Shown here piece by piece: positions 37,041-47,500 of a stretch of 64,000 bases of DNA. Below the pieces are notes generated by a model. It was not told the DNA's origin. It made no database searches and saw nothing but the letters and a program-made list of their open reading frames with translations. The first letter of the stretch is position 1; each line of letters starts with the position of its first letter. Origin of the DNA: Stentor roeselii. Its lineage: Eukaryota > Ciliophora > Heterotrichea > Heterotrichida > Stentoridae. The stretch lies in the NCBI GenBank assembly GCA_006503475.1, contig RSEH01000047.1:62001-126000 (forward strand), read 5' to 3'. The position numbers were made by a program, and so were the translations under genes.

Positions 37041-39518
37041 ATGGATCCTCCGTATATGGTAGTAGTGCAGGGACCGAAGAACTCTGGAAAAACTACTCTG
37101 ATCAAGTCTTTGGTTAGACACTACACTAGACAGAGGCTTACTGATGTCCACGGGCCAGTAACAGTAAGAGCAAACCGTAACCTGCGTTTATGTTTCTACG
37201 AGTGTTCAAATGACATAAACTCGATGCTTGACCTAGCTAAAGTAGCAGACTTGGCATTGCTCCTAATAGACGCGAGTATCGGGTTCGAGTTAGAAACATT
37301 TGAGTTTTTAACAATAATGCAAAACCACGGTTTGCCCTGCGTGATGGGAGTTCTGACCCATCTCGACCAATTCAAAGAAAACAAAGCTCTCCGAAAGATA
37401 AAAAAACAAATGAAAAAGCGTTTTTGGGACGAGGCCTACAATGGAGCAAAGCTTTTCCACATAAGCGGAGTGAAAAACGACCTCTACACCGACAACGAAG
37501 TCCATAACCTAGCAAGGTTCATATCAGTGTTAAAGTGGAAGGAAATCACTTGGCGCTCAAATCATTCTTACATCCTCGCAGATCGTTTTGAATATAAATC
37601 TGAAATTTCTCGAAGTGTTTTTTACGGATACATTCGAGGCTCGCCCTGCAATGAAAAGACTTTTTTTGTTCCGGGCTATGGAGAGTTCCAGATGTCAGAA
37701 TGCATTCAAACTGAAGACCCCATCCCTGCCATTCAAGAAGCGCAGAAAAAAAAGACCCATAGGACTTTAAAGATGAAGGAAAAAGCTTTATATGCTCCTT
37801 CTTCTAATGTTGGAGTATTGAAATATGATGACACGACTGGATATCTTAATTTACCTGATAGGTATGTCATGTTTTCCAAACATGACGGGGAAAATACTGA
37901 AGAGTTCACCGAAGGGCAGAAGATGGTCAGGCAGTTGCAGGAAAGAGAAGTTGAACTTCAAGGTTTAGATGATGAGCTTAACTTAATCTCAGAGGCTTAC
38001 GTCAAAGTACCTGCAGTTCTCGTTAATCATGTCAAAAAAGAAGACCTTGGAGAAGTAGCGAATCAACTCAAGGAAAAACTAAAAAATCATAATGAACAAG
38101 AGTACCTCATTAACAATGGGGTTATCATGGCTGCACTTGAAACTGTTGTTTATGGAAAATTAACTCAACCTGGACGAAAAGTCATGCCGAAGAATCAGGA
38201 AGACTCGTCGAAATCGAGGATTCCTACGAAGTATGCTGATGTTGAAGAATATGTCAAAAGTGTCAAGTCGAGATTCATGGCTGGAACTACTATTAAAGAA
38301 GATGAACCTGCTGAGCAAGAAAATTTAGAAAATTCAGAAAGGGTTATTAAGGCAGGAATACAAAAAGGAACTTATGTCAAAATTGAACTGGAAGGGCTGA
38401 ATGAAGAGATTTTTTCTACTATCAATGCGGATAAGCCGCTGATACTTTGTGGAGTTAAAGCTTTGGAAAATGTGTTGGGGTTGTTGAGAGGTCGAGTAAA
38501 GAACCACAAGTGGAACAAAAAGATCTTAAAAAATGAAAATCCAGTCATCATGTCAGTCGGCTGGCAGCGATTCCAAACCCTTCCAATGTTCTGCACCGAA
38601 GACCTAAACACGGAGCGTATCCGTATGTTGAAATACACTCCAAAATACAGCTTCTGCGGGCTGATCTTCTTCGGCCCATTCGTGCCTGTGAACACTCCAT
38701 TTCTTGCCATGTCAGACATAAACTCTGCCGAATTCCGGATCTCAGCAATAGGAACAATTTTAGAACTAAGCCATTCTTACTCAATCTACAAGAAACTAAA
38801 ACTAATCGGCGAGCCTTACCAGATCTTTAAAAACACGGCTTACATCAAAGGAATGTTCAACTCACAACTGGAAGTGTCAAAGTTCCTCGGGGCTAAATTG
38901 AAAACAGTCTCTGGGATCAGGGGAATGATAAAAAAGGCTGCAAGACAGGGACTCGGCCCTGACGGAACCTTTCGAGCGACTTTTGAAGACAAGATCCTGA
39001 TGAGCGACATCGTTTTTTTAAGGACTTATTATCACGTCAAACCTAAAAAGTTCTATAATCCTTTAGTCAACTTTTCACAACAAAGACTGCTGAAGTCAGT
39101 ATCGGATTTGAGGAAAGAAAAAGGAATTTTTACTGAAGATAGGAAAGACTCGCATTATATTCCTATTGTTAGGAAAGAAAGAAACTTTGCACCTTTGAAG
39201 ATTCCGGCGAAAATTGAGAAAAATTTACCTTTTAAGAATAAAAATAAGGAGGAGGAGAGAAAGGAAGATGTTGACCCAAATCTTGAAGTTTTAATGAATG
39301 AAAGAGAAATTAAAATAGCTTCGTTTTTGAAGAGACTTGAAAATGTGAAGGATATTCGGATGAAAAAAGAAAAGGAAAAACAAGAAAAAAGACAGGAAAT
39401 TATTGTCAAGAAACAAAAAATTGAAGAGGAAAAAATCAAGGAAAGTCTTCAGAGAAGAATCAAAAATCGCATGAAAAAGTCAAAAAATAGGAAAAAGGCT
39501 TTTGATGATCATGCTTAG
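37041..39518 (+). CDS. BMS1: Ribosome biogenesis GTPase BMS1
   Basis: 825 aa. The GTPase starts at once: P-loop GPKNSGKTT at residues 11-19, then DVHGPVTVRANRNLRLCFYE, ADLALLLIDASIGFELETFE and GVLTHLDQF. The middle is charged. The C-terminal half has the BMS1/TSR1 blocks (VGWQRFQTLPMF, YTPKYSFCGLIFFGPF, KNTAYIKGMFNSQLEVSKF, ISGIRGMIKKA-like, FEDKILMSDIVFLRTY) and a Lys-rich coiled tail. BMS1 acts in the nucleolar small-subunit processome with Rcl1. It is shorter than yeast or human BMS1 (about 1180-1280 aa) and lacks the usual basic segment of about 65-70 residues before the P-loop: an in-frame TAA directly precedes the ATG. Confidence 0.94.
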   Translation: MDPPYMVVVQGPKNSGKTTLIKSLVRHYTRQRLTDVHGPVTVRANRNLRLCFYECSNDINSMLDLAKVADLALLLIDASIGFELETFEFLTIMQNHGLPCVMGVLTHLDQFKENKALRKIKKQMKKRFWDEAYNGAKLFHISGVKNDLYTDNEVHNLARFISVLKWKEITWRSNHSYILADRFEYKSEISRSVFYGYIRGSPCNEKTFFVPGYGEFQMSECIQTEDPIPAIQEAQKKKTHRTLKMKEKALYAPSSNVGVLKYDDTTGYLNLPDRYVMFSKHDGENTEEFTEGQKMVRQLQEREVELQGLDDELNLISEAYVKVPAVLVNHVKKEDLGEVANQLKEKLKNHNEQEYLINNGVIMAALETVVYGKLTQPGRKVMPKNQEDSSKSRIPTKYADVEEYVKSVKSRFMAGTTIKEDEPAEQENLENSERVIKAGIQKGTYVKIELEGLNEEIFSTINADKPLILCGVKALENVLGLLRGRVKNHKWNKKILKNENPVIMSVGWQRFQTLPMFCTEDLNTERIRMLKYTPKYSFCGLIFFGPFVPVNTPFLAMSDINSAEFRISAIGTILELSHSYSIYKKLKLIGEPYQIFKNTAYIKGMFNSQLEVSKFLGAKLKTVSGIRGMIKKAARQGLGPDGTFRATFEDKILMSDIVFLRTYYHVKPKKFYNPLVNFSQQRLLKSVSDLRKEKGIFTEDRKDSHYIPIVRKERNFAPLKIPAKIEKNLPFKNKNKEEERKEDVDPNLEVLMNEREIKIASFLKRLENVKDIRMKKEKEKQEKRQEIIVKKQKIEEEKIKESLQRRIKNRMKKSKNRKKAFDDHA

Positions 39519-39535
39519 GTAGACATTAATAAATA

Positions 39536-40969
39536 ATGTTACTGAAGATTTCACTGTTGGGATCTGCGGTAACTTATGGAGGACTTTATTGGTTTTTTCC
39601 ATTGCTTCGAGAAGATACACAACAGTTATTTTTAGCTGGGAAGAGACTTTTTCATATTTCTTCTGCAGCTTGTCGCATCGGATACAATTACTTAGATGGA
39701 ATATCTAAAGAAAAACATGAAAAAGGAGCTGAAATTTTATATCAAGCCTTGAAACTAAACGGAGGGATCTACGTAAAACTGGGACAAGTCTTAGCAATGA
39801 TGGACTTAGTAATCCCTGAAGAATACTCTGAAAGAATGAAGCCAATGCTAAACGAAGCAACAGTAAGTGATTTCGATTCAGTGAAATCAGTAATCGAATC
39901 AGACCTAAACTCAAAAATCGAAGAAATTTTTTCCTCATTCGACCCAGTCCCATTAGCGAGTGCCTCAATAGCCCAAGTACACAAAGCAGTTTTAAAAACA
40001 GGCGAAACAACAGCAGTCAAAGTGCAGCACAAATGGGTGAACAAGCAATTTAAGGGCGATATTAAAATTCTTGAAATTCTTGCTCGATTTGGAAGAGCTT
40101 GCTTTAATGACTTTGACTATATGTGGATTATTGATGACCTTAAAAAAAGCATCACTCAAGAAACGAATTTTTTGATTGAAGCTCAAAATGCTATCAGGTG
40201 CTTTGAAATGTTTAAAAATGACTCTGATGTATTGGTTCCTAAGGTTTATAATGATTTTTCTAGTGAAAGGGTACTTACTATGGATTATATGAAAGGGGTT
40301 AGGATTTGTGATATTCAGGCTATTAAGAGTATGGGTGTGGATCTTGCAGAAGTCGCTTATAAATTATCAAAAGTTTTTAATGAAATGATTTTTGTTCATG
40401 GGTTTGTACATTGTGACCCTCATCCTGGGAATATTTTTGTGGATTATCGAATTGATGGGTCGGTTAATAGACCCGTAATAGTCCTTCTTGACCATGGCCT
40501 ATACAGAGAACTTGCACCAGAAAAGCTGAAAAGTTACTCAAGTCTATGGAGGGCAATCCTAAACCGTGATGAAGAAAACATTAAATTACATGCCGCAGAG
40601 CTCGGAGTTTTTTCCCTTTACCCGCTTCTTGCAGGCATGATGGTAGGCAGAACCTGGGATGAAATCATGGACGACGATGCAGGTTTAGAACGTCTAAAAA
40701 ACCCTCGAGCAAGCCAAACCGACAAAGCCGCAATTCGACTACACGCCCAGCAATGGAGAAGTGAAATAAACCAAGTCCTTTCAAGAATGGACAACGAAAT
40801 AATTCTTCTTTTTAAAACATTCGAATGGCTTCGGGCAAATGACGCCGCATTAGGAGCTCCAATAAACACAATCGAGATAATCTCCGAATACGTCAATAAA
40901 AAAGAAAGCAATTGGAAAAAAACCCTGATAAAGCTAAAGCTCTGGCTATACAAAAAGTTGACTAAATAA
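39536..40969 (+). CDS. ABC1/ADCK (UbiB-family) atypical kinase, ADCK1-like
   Basis: 477 aa. The N-terminal hydrophobic stretch (MLLKISLLGSAVTYGGLYWF) may be a mitochondrial signal or membrane anchor. UbiB-family motifs follow: the KxGQ-like YVKLGQVLAMMD, ASIAQVHKAVL (Ala/Ser-rich loop replacing the glycine loop), TAVKVQH, ETNFLIEAQNA, FVHCDPHPGNIF (catalytic loop) and LLDHGLYREL (metal-binding Asp). Family members act on lipid metabolism in mitochondria, including coenzyme Q. Length and loop spacing fit ADCK1/5 better than ADCK3. It starts 17 bp after the BMS1 stop. Confidence 0.93.
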   Translation: MLLKISLLGSAVTYGGLYWFFPLLREDTQQLFLAGKRLFHISSAACRIGYNYLDGISKEKHEKGAEILYQALKLNGGIYVKLGQVLAMMDLVIPEEYSERMKPMLNEATVSDFDSVKSVIESDLNSKIEEIFSSFDPVPLASASIAQVHKAVLKTGETTAVKVQHKWVNKQFKGDIKILEILARFGRACFNDFDYMWIIDDLKKSITQETNFLIEAQNAIRCFEMFKNDSDVLVPKVYNDFSSERVLTMDYMKGVRICDIQAIKSMGVDLAEVAYKLSKVFNEMIFVHGFVHCDPHPGNIFVDYRIDGSVNRPVIVLLDHGLYRELAPEKLKSYSSLWRAILNRDEENIKLHAAELGVFSLYPLLAGMMVGRTWDEIMDDDAGLERLKNPRASQTDKAAIRLHAQQWRSEINQVLSRMDNEIILLFKTFEWLRANDAALGAPINTIEIISEYVNKKESNWKKTLIKLKLWLYKKLTK

Positions 40970-41028
40970 TGAAAATTTTCAACCCTTTAAACCCCTTAAC
41001 TAGCGAAGATAACCTAAAATATAAGAGT

Positions 41029-41370
41029 TTAATAGTCATCGCCACCGAACATGTCAAGGGCTCCATCAAAGTCAGCGTCTTCGTCTTTCTTTTCATCCTT
41101 TTTGTCGTCTTTCTTTGTATCCTGAGTCTCGGCTGAGGTTGTCGCTGGTCCGGCTGAAACAACTGCAGCTCCTCCGGTTGACTGAAGTTTAGAAAGTCCA
41201 TTTCTAATGGCTTGGGCTACGTCTCTTTCAGCTACTGATTCAAGCACTATCTCCGCCTGTTCCTTGTCGAAATGACCACCAACTGAAGTGATGATGGCTT
41301 CCAAGTCCTTCACTGACGGGTTGCTTTTGCCGCTGAGCCAAGCCAAGGCGTATGCACTTAAGTACTTCAT
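41029..41370 (-). CDS. RPLP2: 60S acidic ribosomal protein P2
   Basis: 113 aa. The N-terminal helix MKYLSAYALAWLSGKSNPSV and the DLEAIITSVGGHFD / GLSKLQS blocks match P2. An Ala/Gly hinge and an acidic Lys/Asp-rich linker follow. P2 pairs with P1 on the P0 stalk that recruits elongation factors. The usual C-terminal end EESDDDMGFGLFD is replaced by ALDMFGGDDY, which keeps the acidic-aromatic character but shifts the final motif. ATG start with no room for an upstream exon. Confidence 0.93.
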   Translation of the reverse strand: MKYLSAYALAWLSGKSNPSVKDLEAIITSVGGHFDKEQAEIVLESVAERDVAQAIRNGLSKLQSTGGAAVVSAGPATTSAETQDTKKDDKKDEKKDEDADFDGALDMFGGDDY

Positions 41371-42019
41371 TACTATTTATCACCATTGATAATTTGGAGG
41401 TTTTCGCAAGCTTCTGGCTCAGGGGATGGAAGAATTTTCAAGGTTTTCAAGATTTTAGAGATTTTTAGAGTGGGAAAATTAACTTGTTGAACTTTTTTGA
41501 TGTAAGATTTGAGGGAAAGTTTAGAGGTTTGGATGAAGGCAGGTGAGATTTATGAAGGAATTGAATGGTTTTGGAATTGAAGATAAGAGTGAGTGTTAGG
41601 TTAGAGGAATGGTGATATGAGGTAACTGGAGATGTTTAGATGATATTAGAGGATCTATTGGTTTGTTAAGATAATTCAAATGTTTTTTGGGTATTTTCTG
41701 TTGTTTAAAAGAACAGCACAGATAATAGAACAAAAAATTTAACTATTAAATTTACTTCATGATAAACAACTTCTTATAATTCTCAGATACTTCAAAACAA
41801 TTCTCACAATTTCATGGAAATCTCTAGATAAACTTAAAACATTCCTTAATTAATTCCTTATCTTCAACTTCCAGCATTCAACATTTTTCAAACCTAAACC
41901 CATTAAAATTTCATTAGCATCTGATATCCAGTCAATTCCACAATTTTCCTCAATAAACTCATCAAACCCTCCTTCTCAAATCCAAGTCTTCAATACCAAC
42001 AATCAGTTAATAATAATAT
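41371..42019. other. Divergent intergenic spacer, 649 bp, with sharp G-to-C switch
   Basis: No gene, tRNA or repeat seen. By hand count the + strand has 43 G and 2 C at 41521-41640 but 6 G and 51 C at 41821-42000; the switch is near 41690. It lies between divergent genes (P2 and the cyclase), so each gene's 5' flank is G-poor on its own sense strand. No TATA-like motif is convincing against the AT-rich background. Confidence 0.7.
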
Positions 42020-44443
42020 ATGAGCAAAAGCTTTGACCGAACCCGACTTCAAGTATCTCCCGAAAAAATAACTCTAGACGACGGAAATTCAATATCCAAG
42101 TCATTTAACCAAATAACCCTGATCCAAACCGAAAAAGAAAATGAAGGAGTCCTGGAAGACTGTAGAAAAATTTCAAGTGTGAAACATTCTCAGATGATGG
42201 AAGATTTTTTAGAGTCTAAAAAGGTGACAATCACAATGTCCATCGTCACGATCTACGCCCTCTTCGCTGATGACGTTAAAACTTTAGGATTTCCCAAATC
42301 TTCTGACGACGCTTTTTCTTCCCTGGTAGTTATTTGTTTGCTTTTATTTGCATTGGAACTCGTTCTTTCTTTTTCATATAAAACCAACTACAAGTGGTCG
42401 TTTTACTTTTGGCTTGACCTGGTCGCTACCTTGTCTCTAATAACGGACATCGGATGGATCTGGGATAGTTTAATCGGAGTCTCGAATAGCTCCTCAAATA
42501 GCAAACAACTGCAAAATGCTGGAAAAGCTTCAAGGGCTGGCACAAGGACTTCGAGGATTCTTAGAATTATTCGACTTATTCGACTCATTCGACTTGTGAA
42601 ACTTTATAAAAATGCTCAGATTGCCATGAAAAGTGAAGAAGATGAAGAAGAACTTGTTGTGGCTGAAATTAATATTGAGAACATTGGACAAGAGTCGAAA
42701 GTTGGAAAAAAGTTATCGGAAGTGACGATGAAAAGAGTTATTTTAATTGTTTTGGCTATGCTTTTTTTGTTACCGTTGTTTGAGACTGACTTTTATTTAA
42801 GTGAACAGACTAGCTGGACATTTGGTGTGGAGAATATGAAAAGTTTTTTGAATCTTGAAGGGTTTGAGGAGGTGAAAAATAAGTATGTCAAATATCATAA
42901 GAAAGATATCAGGCCTTTGGTTTTTCTTTCTTGGAAAAATGAAACTGATAGTTATGAATGGCAAGCAGATACCGACTACAATGACTTAAGGTACAATGAA
43001 ATTTATTATTACTCTAAAGACAACTTCGTATCTATTTTCGACATAAGATATGATACAAAACTCACATCTCTTCTAAACATCTTTAAAACAATTTTCATTT
43101 GCATGATTTTAACCTTCGGCGCTCTTTATTTCACAAAAGATTCAGAAGAGCTCGTAATAAAGCCGATCGAAAAAATGATAGAAAAAGTGAAAAAAATCGC
43201 CAAAAACCCATTATCAGCAAGTCAAGTAAAAACCATTCAAGACGAGCTCGACCAAGTCGACGAAAAGACCTGTTTCTGCTGCAAATCCAAAAAAACAGTA
43301 AAAGCCGAATACGAGACAAAAATCATCGAAGACACAATAATTAAAATCGGAGTCCTTCTGGCTCTCGGCTTCGGAGAAGCCGGTTCCGCAATAATCGGTT
43401 CAAATGTCGAAACAAACGGAGAACTAGACCAAATGATGACAGGTTCTAAAGTCGTCGCAATCTTCGGCTTTTGCGACATCCGAAACTTCACGGACACAAC
43501 AGAAGAGCTACAAGAAGGAGTCATGATGTTTGTAAATGAAATCGCTCAGATAATTCACGGAGTTGTCGGGAAGTACTTCGGAGCGGCCAACAAAAACATC
43601 GGCGACGCTTTTTTAATGGTCTGGAAATTTAACACTGACGAGTTTTTCCTAGACCAAGACGAGTTGATTGTAAGAAACCCGAGTTCAAAGAAAGCAAGTT
43701 ACATCCCCGACCTGGCCCTTCTCAGTTTCTTGAAGATTCTGGCAAAGGTCAACAAGGACCCCGTGATTTTGAAGTACCGCGGGTACCAGAAGCTTTTACA
43801 GCGAATGCCGAATTACGAGGTCAAGATGGGCTTCGGCATGCACCTCGGGTGGGCAATTGAAGGACCCATTGGAAGCCAGTTTAAAATTGACGCGTCTTAC
43901 TTGTCACCACATGTTAACCTCGCCTCTGCCTTGGAAGCCTCGACGAAGGTTTATGGAGTTCCTCTACTTATCTCGGGAAGTTTGTATGACATGTTCAGTT
44001 CGAAGGTCCAAGGGTACTGTCGAAAAATCGATGTGATTAAAATCAAAGGAATGTCTCTTCCTATCTCTATTTATACAAGTGACTGCGAGTTCAGTCATTT
44101 TCAACAGGGAAGGTTCGTCAGTCGCAAAAAGGACGGGTTTGTGAAAAAAAGAAACCTTTTAAGAAAAAAACTTACTTCTGGAGAGGTTAAAACTGATACT
44201 TTGTTTGATAAGTCTAGAGAAGTTGCACTTATGAGGAAAGGGTTTAATGATGAGTTTTTTAAGGTTTTTGAACTTGGCATCTTGGCTTATGTCTTGGGAG
44301 ATTGGCATGATGCTAAAGTGAAATTAGAAAAAGCTCTTGCTTTAAGGGCCAAGGATGGACCTTCTTTAGCCATTTTGAATTATATCAGCGAGTTTGAATT
44401 TTCAGCGCCTGCTACTTGGGACAAAAGTCGATATTTATCTTAG
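42020..44443 (+). CDS. Voltage-sensor-type membrane protein fused to class III nucleotide cyclase
   Basis: 807 aa. Residues about 65-200 resemble S1-S4 of a voltage-gated channel: S4 reads RTSRILRIIRLIRLIRLVKLYK in pieces, with Arg every third residue (about 176-197). A further membrane helix (238-254), a roughly 95-residue outer loop and a last helix (350-371) follow, with no K+ filter motif visible. A HAMP-like linker leads to the cyclase domain: metal Asp in FGFCDIRNFTD (D486) and GDAFLMVW (D529), then GFGMHLGWAIEGPIGSQFK and SPHVNLASALE. In the last motif, NLASA replaces the usual NLASR, so the transition-state Arg is missing. Ciliate adenylyl cyclases with channel-like halves are known. 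Activity needs testing. Confidence 0.9.
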   Translation: MSKSFDRTRLQVSPEKITLDDGNSISKSFNQITLIQTEKENEGVLEDCRKISSVKHSQMMEDFLESKKVTITMSIVTIYALFADDVKTLGFPKSSDDAFSSLVVICLLLFALELVLSFSYKTNYKWSFYFWLDLVATLSLITDIGWIWDSLIGVSNSSSNSKQLQNAGKASRAGTRTSRILRIIRLIRLIRLVKLYKNAQIAMKSEEDEEELVVAEINIENIGQESKVGKKLSEVTMKRVILIVLAMLFLLPLFETDFYLSEQTSWTFGVENMKSFLNLEGFEEVKNKYVKYHKKDIRPLVFLSWKNETDSYEWQADTDYNDLRYNEIYYYSKDNFVSIFDIRYDTKLTSLLNIFKTIFICMILTFGALYFTKDSEELVIKPIEKMIEKVKKIAKNPLSASQVKTIQDELDQVDEKTCFCCKSKKTVKAEYETKIIEDTIIKIGVLLALGFGEAGSAIIGSNVETNGELDQMMTGSKVVAIFGFCDIRNFTDTTEELQEGVMMFVNEIAQIIHGVVGKYFGAANKNIGDAFLMVWKFNTDEFFLDQDELIVRNPSSKKASYIPDLALLSFLKILAKVNKDPVILKYRGYQKLLQRMPNYEVKMGFGMHLGWAIEGPIGSQFKIDASYLSPHVNLASALEASTKVYGVPLLISGSLYDMFSSKVQGYCRKIDVIKIKGMSLPISIYTSDCEFSHFQQGRFVSRKKDGFVKKRNLLRKKLTSGEVKTDTLFDKSREVALMRKGFNDEFFKVFELGILAYVLGDWHDAKVKLEKALALRAKDGPSLAILNYISEFEFSAPATWDKSRYLS

Positions 44444-44598
44444 ATGTGTTAGACTTATTCAATAACCACTTAACTAAACTCACTCTTCTAACAAAACTTT
44501 AAAACCTCCAAAAGTCAACCCTTAAAACTCCTCATTTCTTTTTTCTCTAATTCCCTTCACTCTAAAATAACTCGAAAACTTATGAAGAAAAGTTTAAA

Positions 44599-47500
44599 AT
44601 GGATTTTAATTTTTCTATTCAAGAAAAAGTCCACGAAGATCGGAAATCTTTAAACCACTTTCCTGACATGCAACCCAGAGGTCTTTCCCAAAACAAGAAA
44701 AAAAACAGTATCTCGAAATTGCTGAACCCGGACCCTTCATCGAACCTAAAAAAAGTCCCAAAGTCGAACTTGAACGACATTTCGAACCGTCTTCTAAGAC
44801 AAAACAGCAAAAAAAGCATGGGAAACAAAACCCCAGAGCCAAAAAAACCTCAAGTCCAGCGAGTTCGAAGCGAGATGAAGACCAACAAAACCACGAAAAA
44901 AAAGCCATCAAATGAAATCTCTCCAAAAAAGCGGTCACTGAAAAAGTCCAAAAACATGAACGAAAGCGTTTTAAACATCAAAGAAAACTCTTTTCTGAAA
45001 AAAGACTTCTCAACAGTTTCGAAAGACTTAAAAATCAAGAAAGGGAAAAAAAGCCAGGAAAACTTGAAGTATGATGAAAAAATTAGAAAAATTGATATCA
45101 AACAGTATCTGGCTGATTTGAATAAAGTCACAAGAGTTGATAACCTCAAGAAGTTCAAACATGAAAAATTCAAACCTAAGTGTGTCTGGGGACTTGATGA
45201 AAGAAGACTCGCAGCTGGAAGCTGCTCGAAAAACTTCAGAGATTTTGATATTGCCAGGAAAAAGTTCAGAAATGAAAAAGATAGGTCGAAAAGTGCTGAA
45301 AAGTCGAGAATTGAACTGCCAAAAGTCAGTGATGAAGAGAAAAAATGTTTAAAGAAGAAGAAAATTGAAGCGAAAAAAGGAAAAATTATTGTCAATAGAA
45401 GTAAAGACTTACATCGAGATGAGGCGTTTAAAAGGGGAAAAGAACAGAATTTTAAGAAGTCACCGAAAAGGGTGAAAAGTGCGAAGGTCTCGAAAAAGAA
45501 GATTGTTAAGAAAGTGGATACAAGCTATGAGGAAGTCCAGAGGAATGCTTGGAATGATGAGGACCCTTTTGATAGCTTGAAAGTTGTTAGGTCGAAAACT
45601 CCTGATAGGATTGAATCTTCTGGATTTGTTTATAACAATCATGGAAGGGAAAATTTTTTCTTTGGAAAAGAGGAGAGTGAGGAAAAGGGAGTCATGCATA
45701 CTGATTGCAATTATAAGTCGGAGGAAACAGTACAGCCTACGAGTGCTACTCTCAAACTTACTGAAGGCAAAGACTCATATTCCATAATCCAACCAGACGA
45801 CGATTTCAAAGAACTTCCAAGTCTCGACATCTCAAAACGAAAAGAAGAAATCAAGAAAAAGCTAAACGATTTACGTGTAAAAGTCGAGAAAAACGTAGAA
45901 AGCCACTCAATCGACGAAGAACACCAACACAAATCCGCAACAAAAATCCAAGCCCACATTCGTGGATGGTTAACAAGACAAGCACTATCCCGTTACATCC
46001 AAAGTCTTTACAAATCCGAGTCCTGGGTATCCTTCCACGAAGAAGACTCTCTTCAAAGTTCATCAAAATCAATAGAAACTCAAAAATCCCTTCAAATTCT
46101 CTCAAAAGTTTCAAGTAACTTCGACTCCTCAGAAGTTTCCTCAATAGTCCAGCTTCAAAGAGACCCAGTCCAAATCGATGCAAGTCTTGTGTTAAAAACT
46201 GAGTCACATTGGAGAGAACTTCAAAAGGAAAAACTTGTTCATCTGAAAAATAAAGATTTTGAAGATATTCAAAAAATCGCCAAACATTTCGGATCAGAAG
46301 ACTTTCTTCTTCCTTTTTTCGAGAAGTTGATCGAAAGGCGCTATGCGAACATTGACCAGATCTTCGACGAGCATCTAGAAGCAGTGAAAGGAATTGTTCA
46401 GTTCGCTTCTGAAGATAAGCCAAAATCGATTTTAAACTCCGTAGACGACGTAAGAGGAAGTAGGGAAAGTATTCAAGAGCCCCCAGCAGAAGTTGACTTT
46501 GAACAACTTAAGTTTTACTCAGAAAATGAAGAAGCTAGTCTTAGAATTAGTGAAATTGACCTGGCTTCTGATAAGCCAGGAGTTTCCAGTCGTACAGTTG
46601 AAGAGATTCGGGCTTCTGTTGAACTGGACTTGAAAAAAGTCATTTTTTTTAAAGCTGAAAATAAGAACCTTCCGCCGAGGACCTGCTCAGAGCCTGGGTT
46701 TCCGTTGTTTGACTCTGAAGCTCTAGAAATATGTGAAGTCATTGTTGTTCATGAAGTCTTTCTTGAGTCACTTGAATTCGCTAGAAGAGACTTGGAAGTC
46801 GAAGAAGCGATTAACGCTGCGAACATCATTTTAAACGAGATGATTGAAGAAGAGGTAAAAAATTACCAGAAAGAAATCAAAGAAAATCATAAGTTAAACA
46901 CTTGTCAAAGCACTCTTCATTTAACACCCTTGCCTCTTGTGGAGTACTTGCCACTTGATGATCGGTTTATTGAGAACTTCATTAAAAGCTTGCTGGAGTT
47001 TTTTTATCTTCAGGAGTTCGACCTTGACCGGGTGTTAAACGTGCCGAACTGCTACTCTTGTCTTGAACTTCTCACGAAAATGCAGGAGTCTGACATCGGG
47101 GTGCTGATTGACAAGAAACCTAACAAATTTCCACTGATTCAAAATCTTTACAACGACTTCTGCACTTGGCAAAACCTTACCGGGTTGAAACTGGTTCATT
47201 CTCGCCTCCTCTTCGATTGCACCAACGAGTTCCTCATGAAAAAATCAGTAAAACCTCAGCCTTTTCCCTGGTCAGACAGAAAAAAAACCCGTTTATCACA
47301 AGAGATTCTTTCTCATATAGGAGTTCTTCCAGCTTTAATCTTCGAGTTAAAACACTTGAATAAGTTAAGAGCAGGAAAAGTTCCAATAATCGAGATGATC
47401 AATTCAAGAGATTCTGAAGGAGAAATTATTTCTCAAATGCGAGAAGATCATCTTTCTTGCATCTTGGCAGTCGAGGTGATTTCTCAAGAGCCGGAGTGGA

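Noticed and set aside
41371-42019. tRNA or other structured RNA in the larger spacers
   Set aside because: No B-box-like GGTTCGAATCC pattern or cloverleaf stems found here, at 58707-59288, or in the other gaps over 300 bp.
44850-45395. 181-codon minus-strand frame, Phe/Ser-rich, opposite the IQ/DUF4378-like gene
   Set aside because: It mirrors Lys/Glu-rich codons of the sense gene; no independent support.
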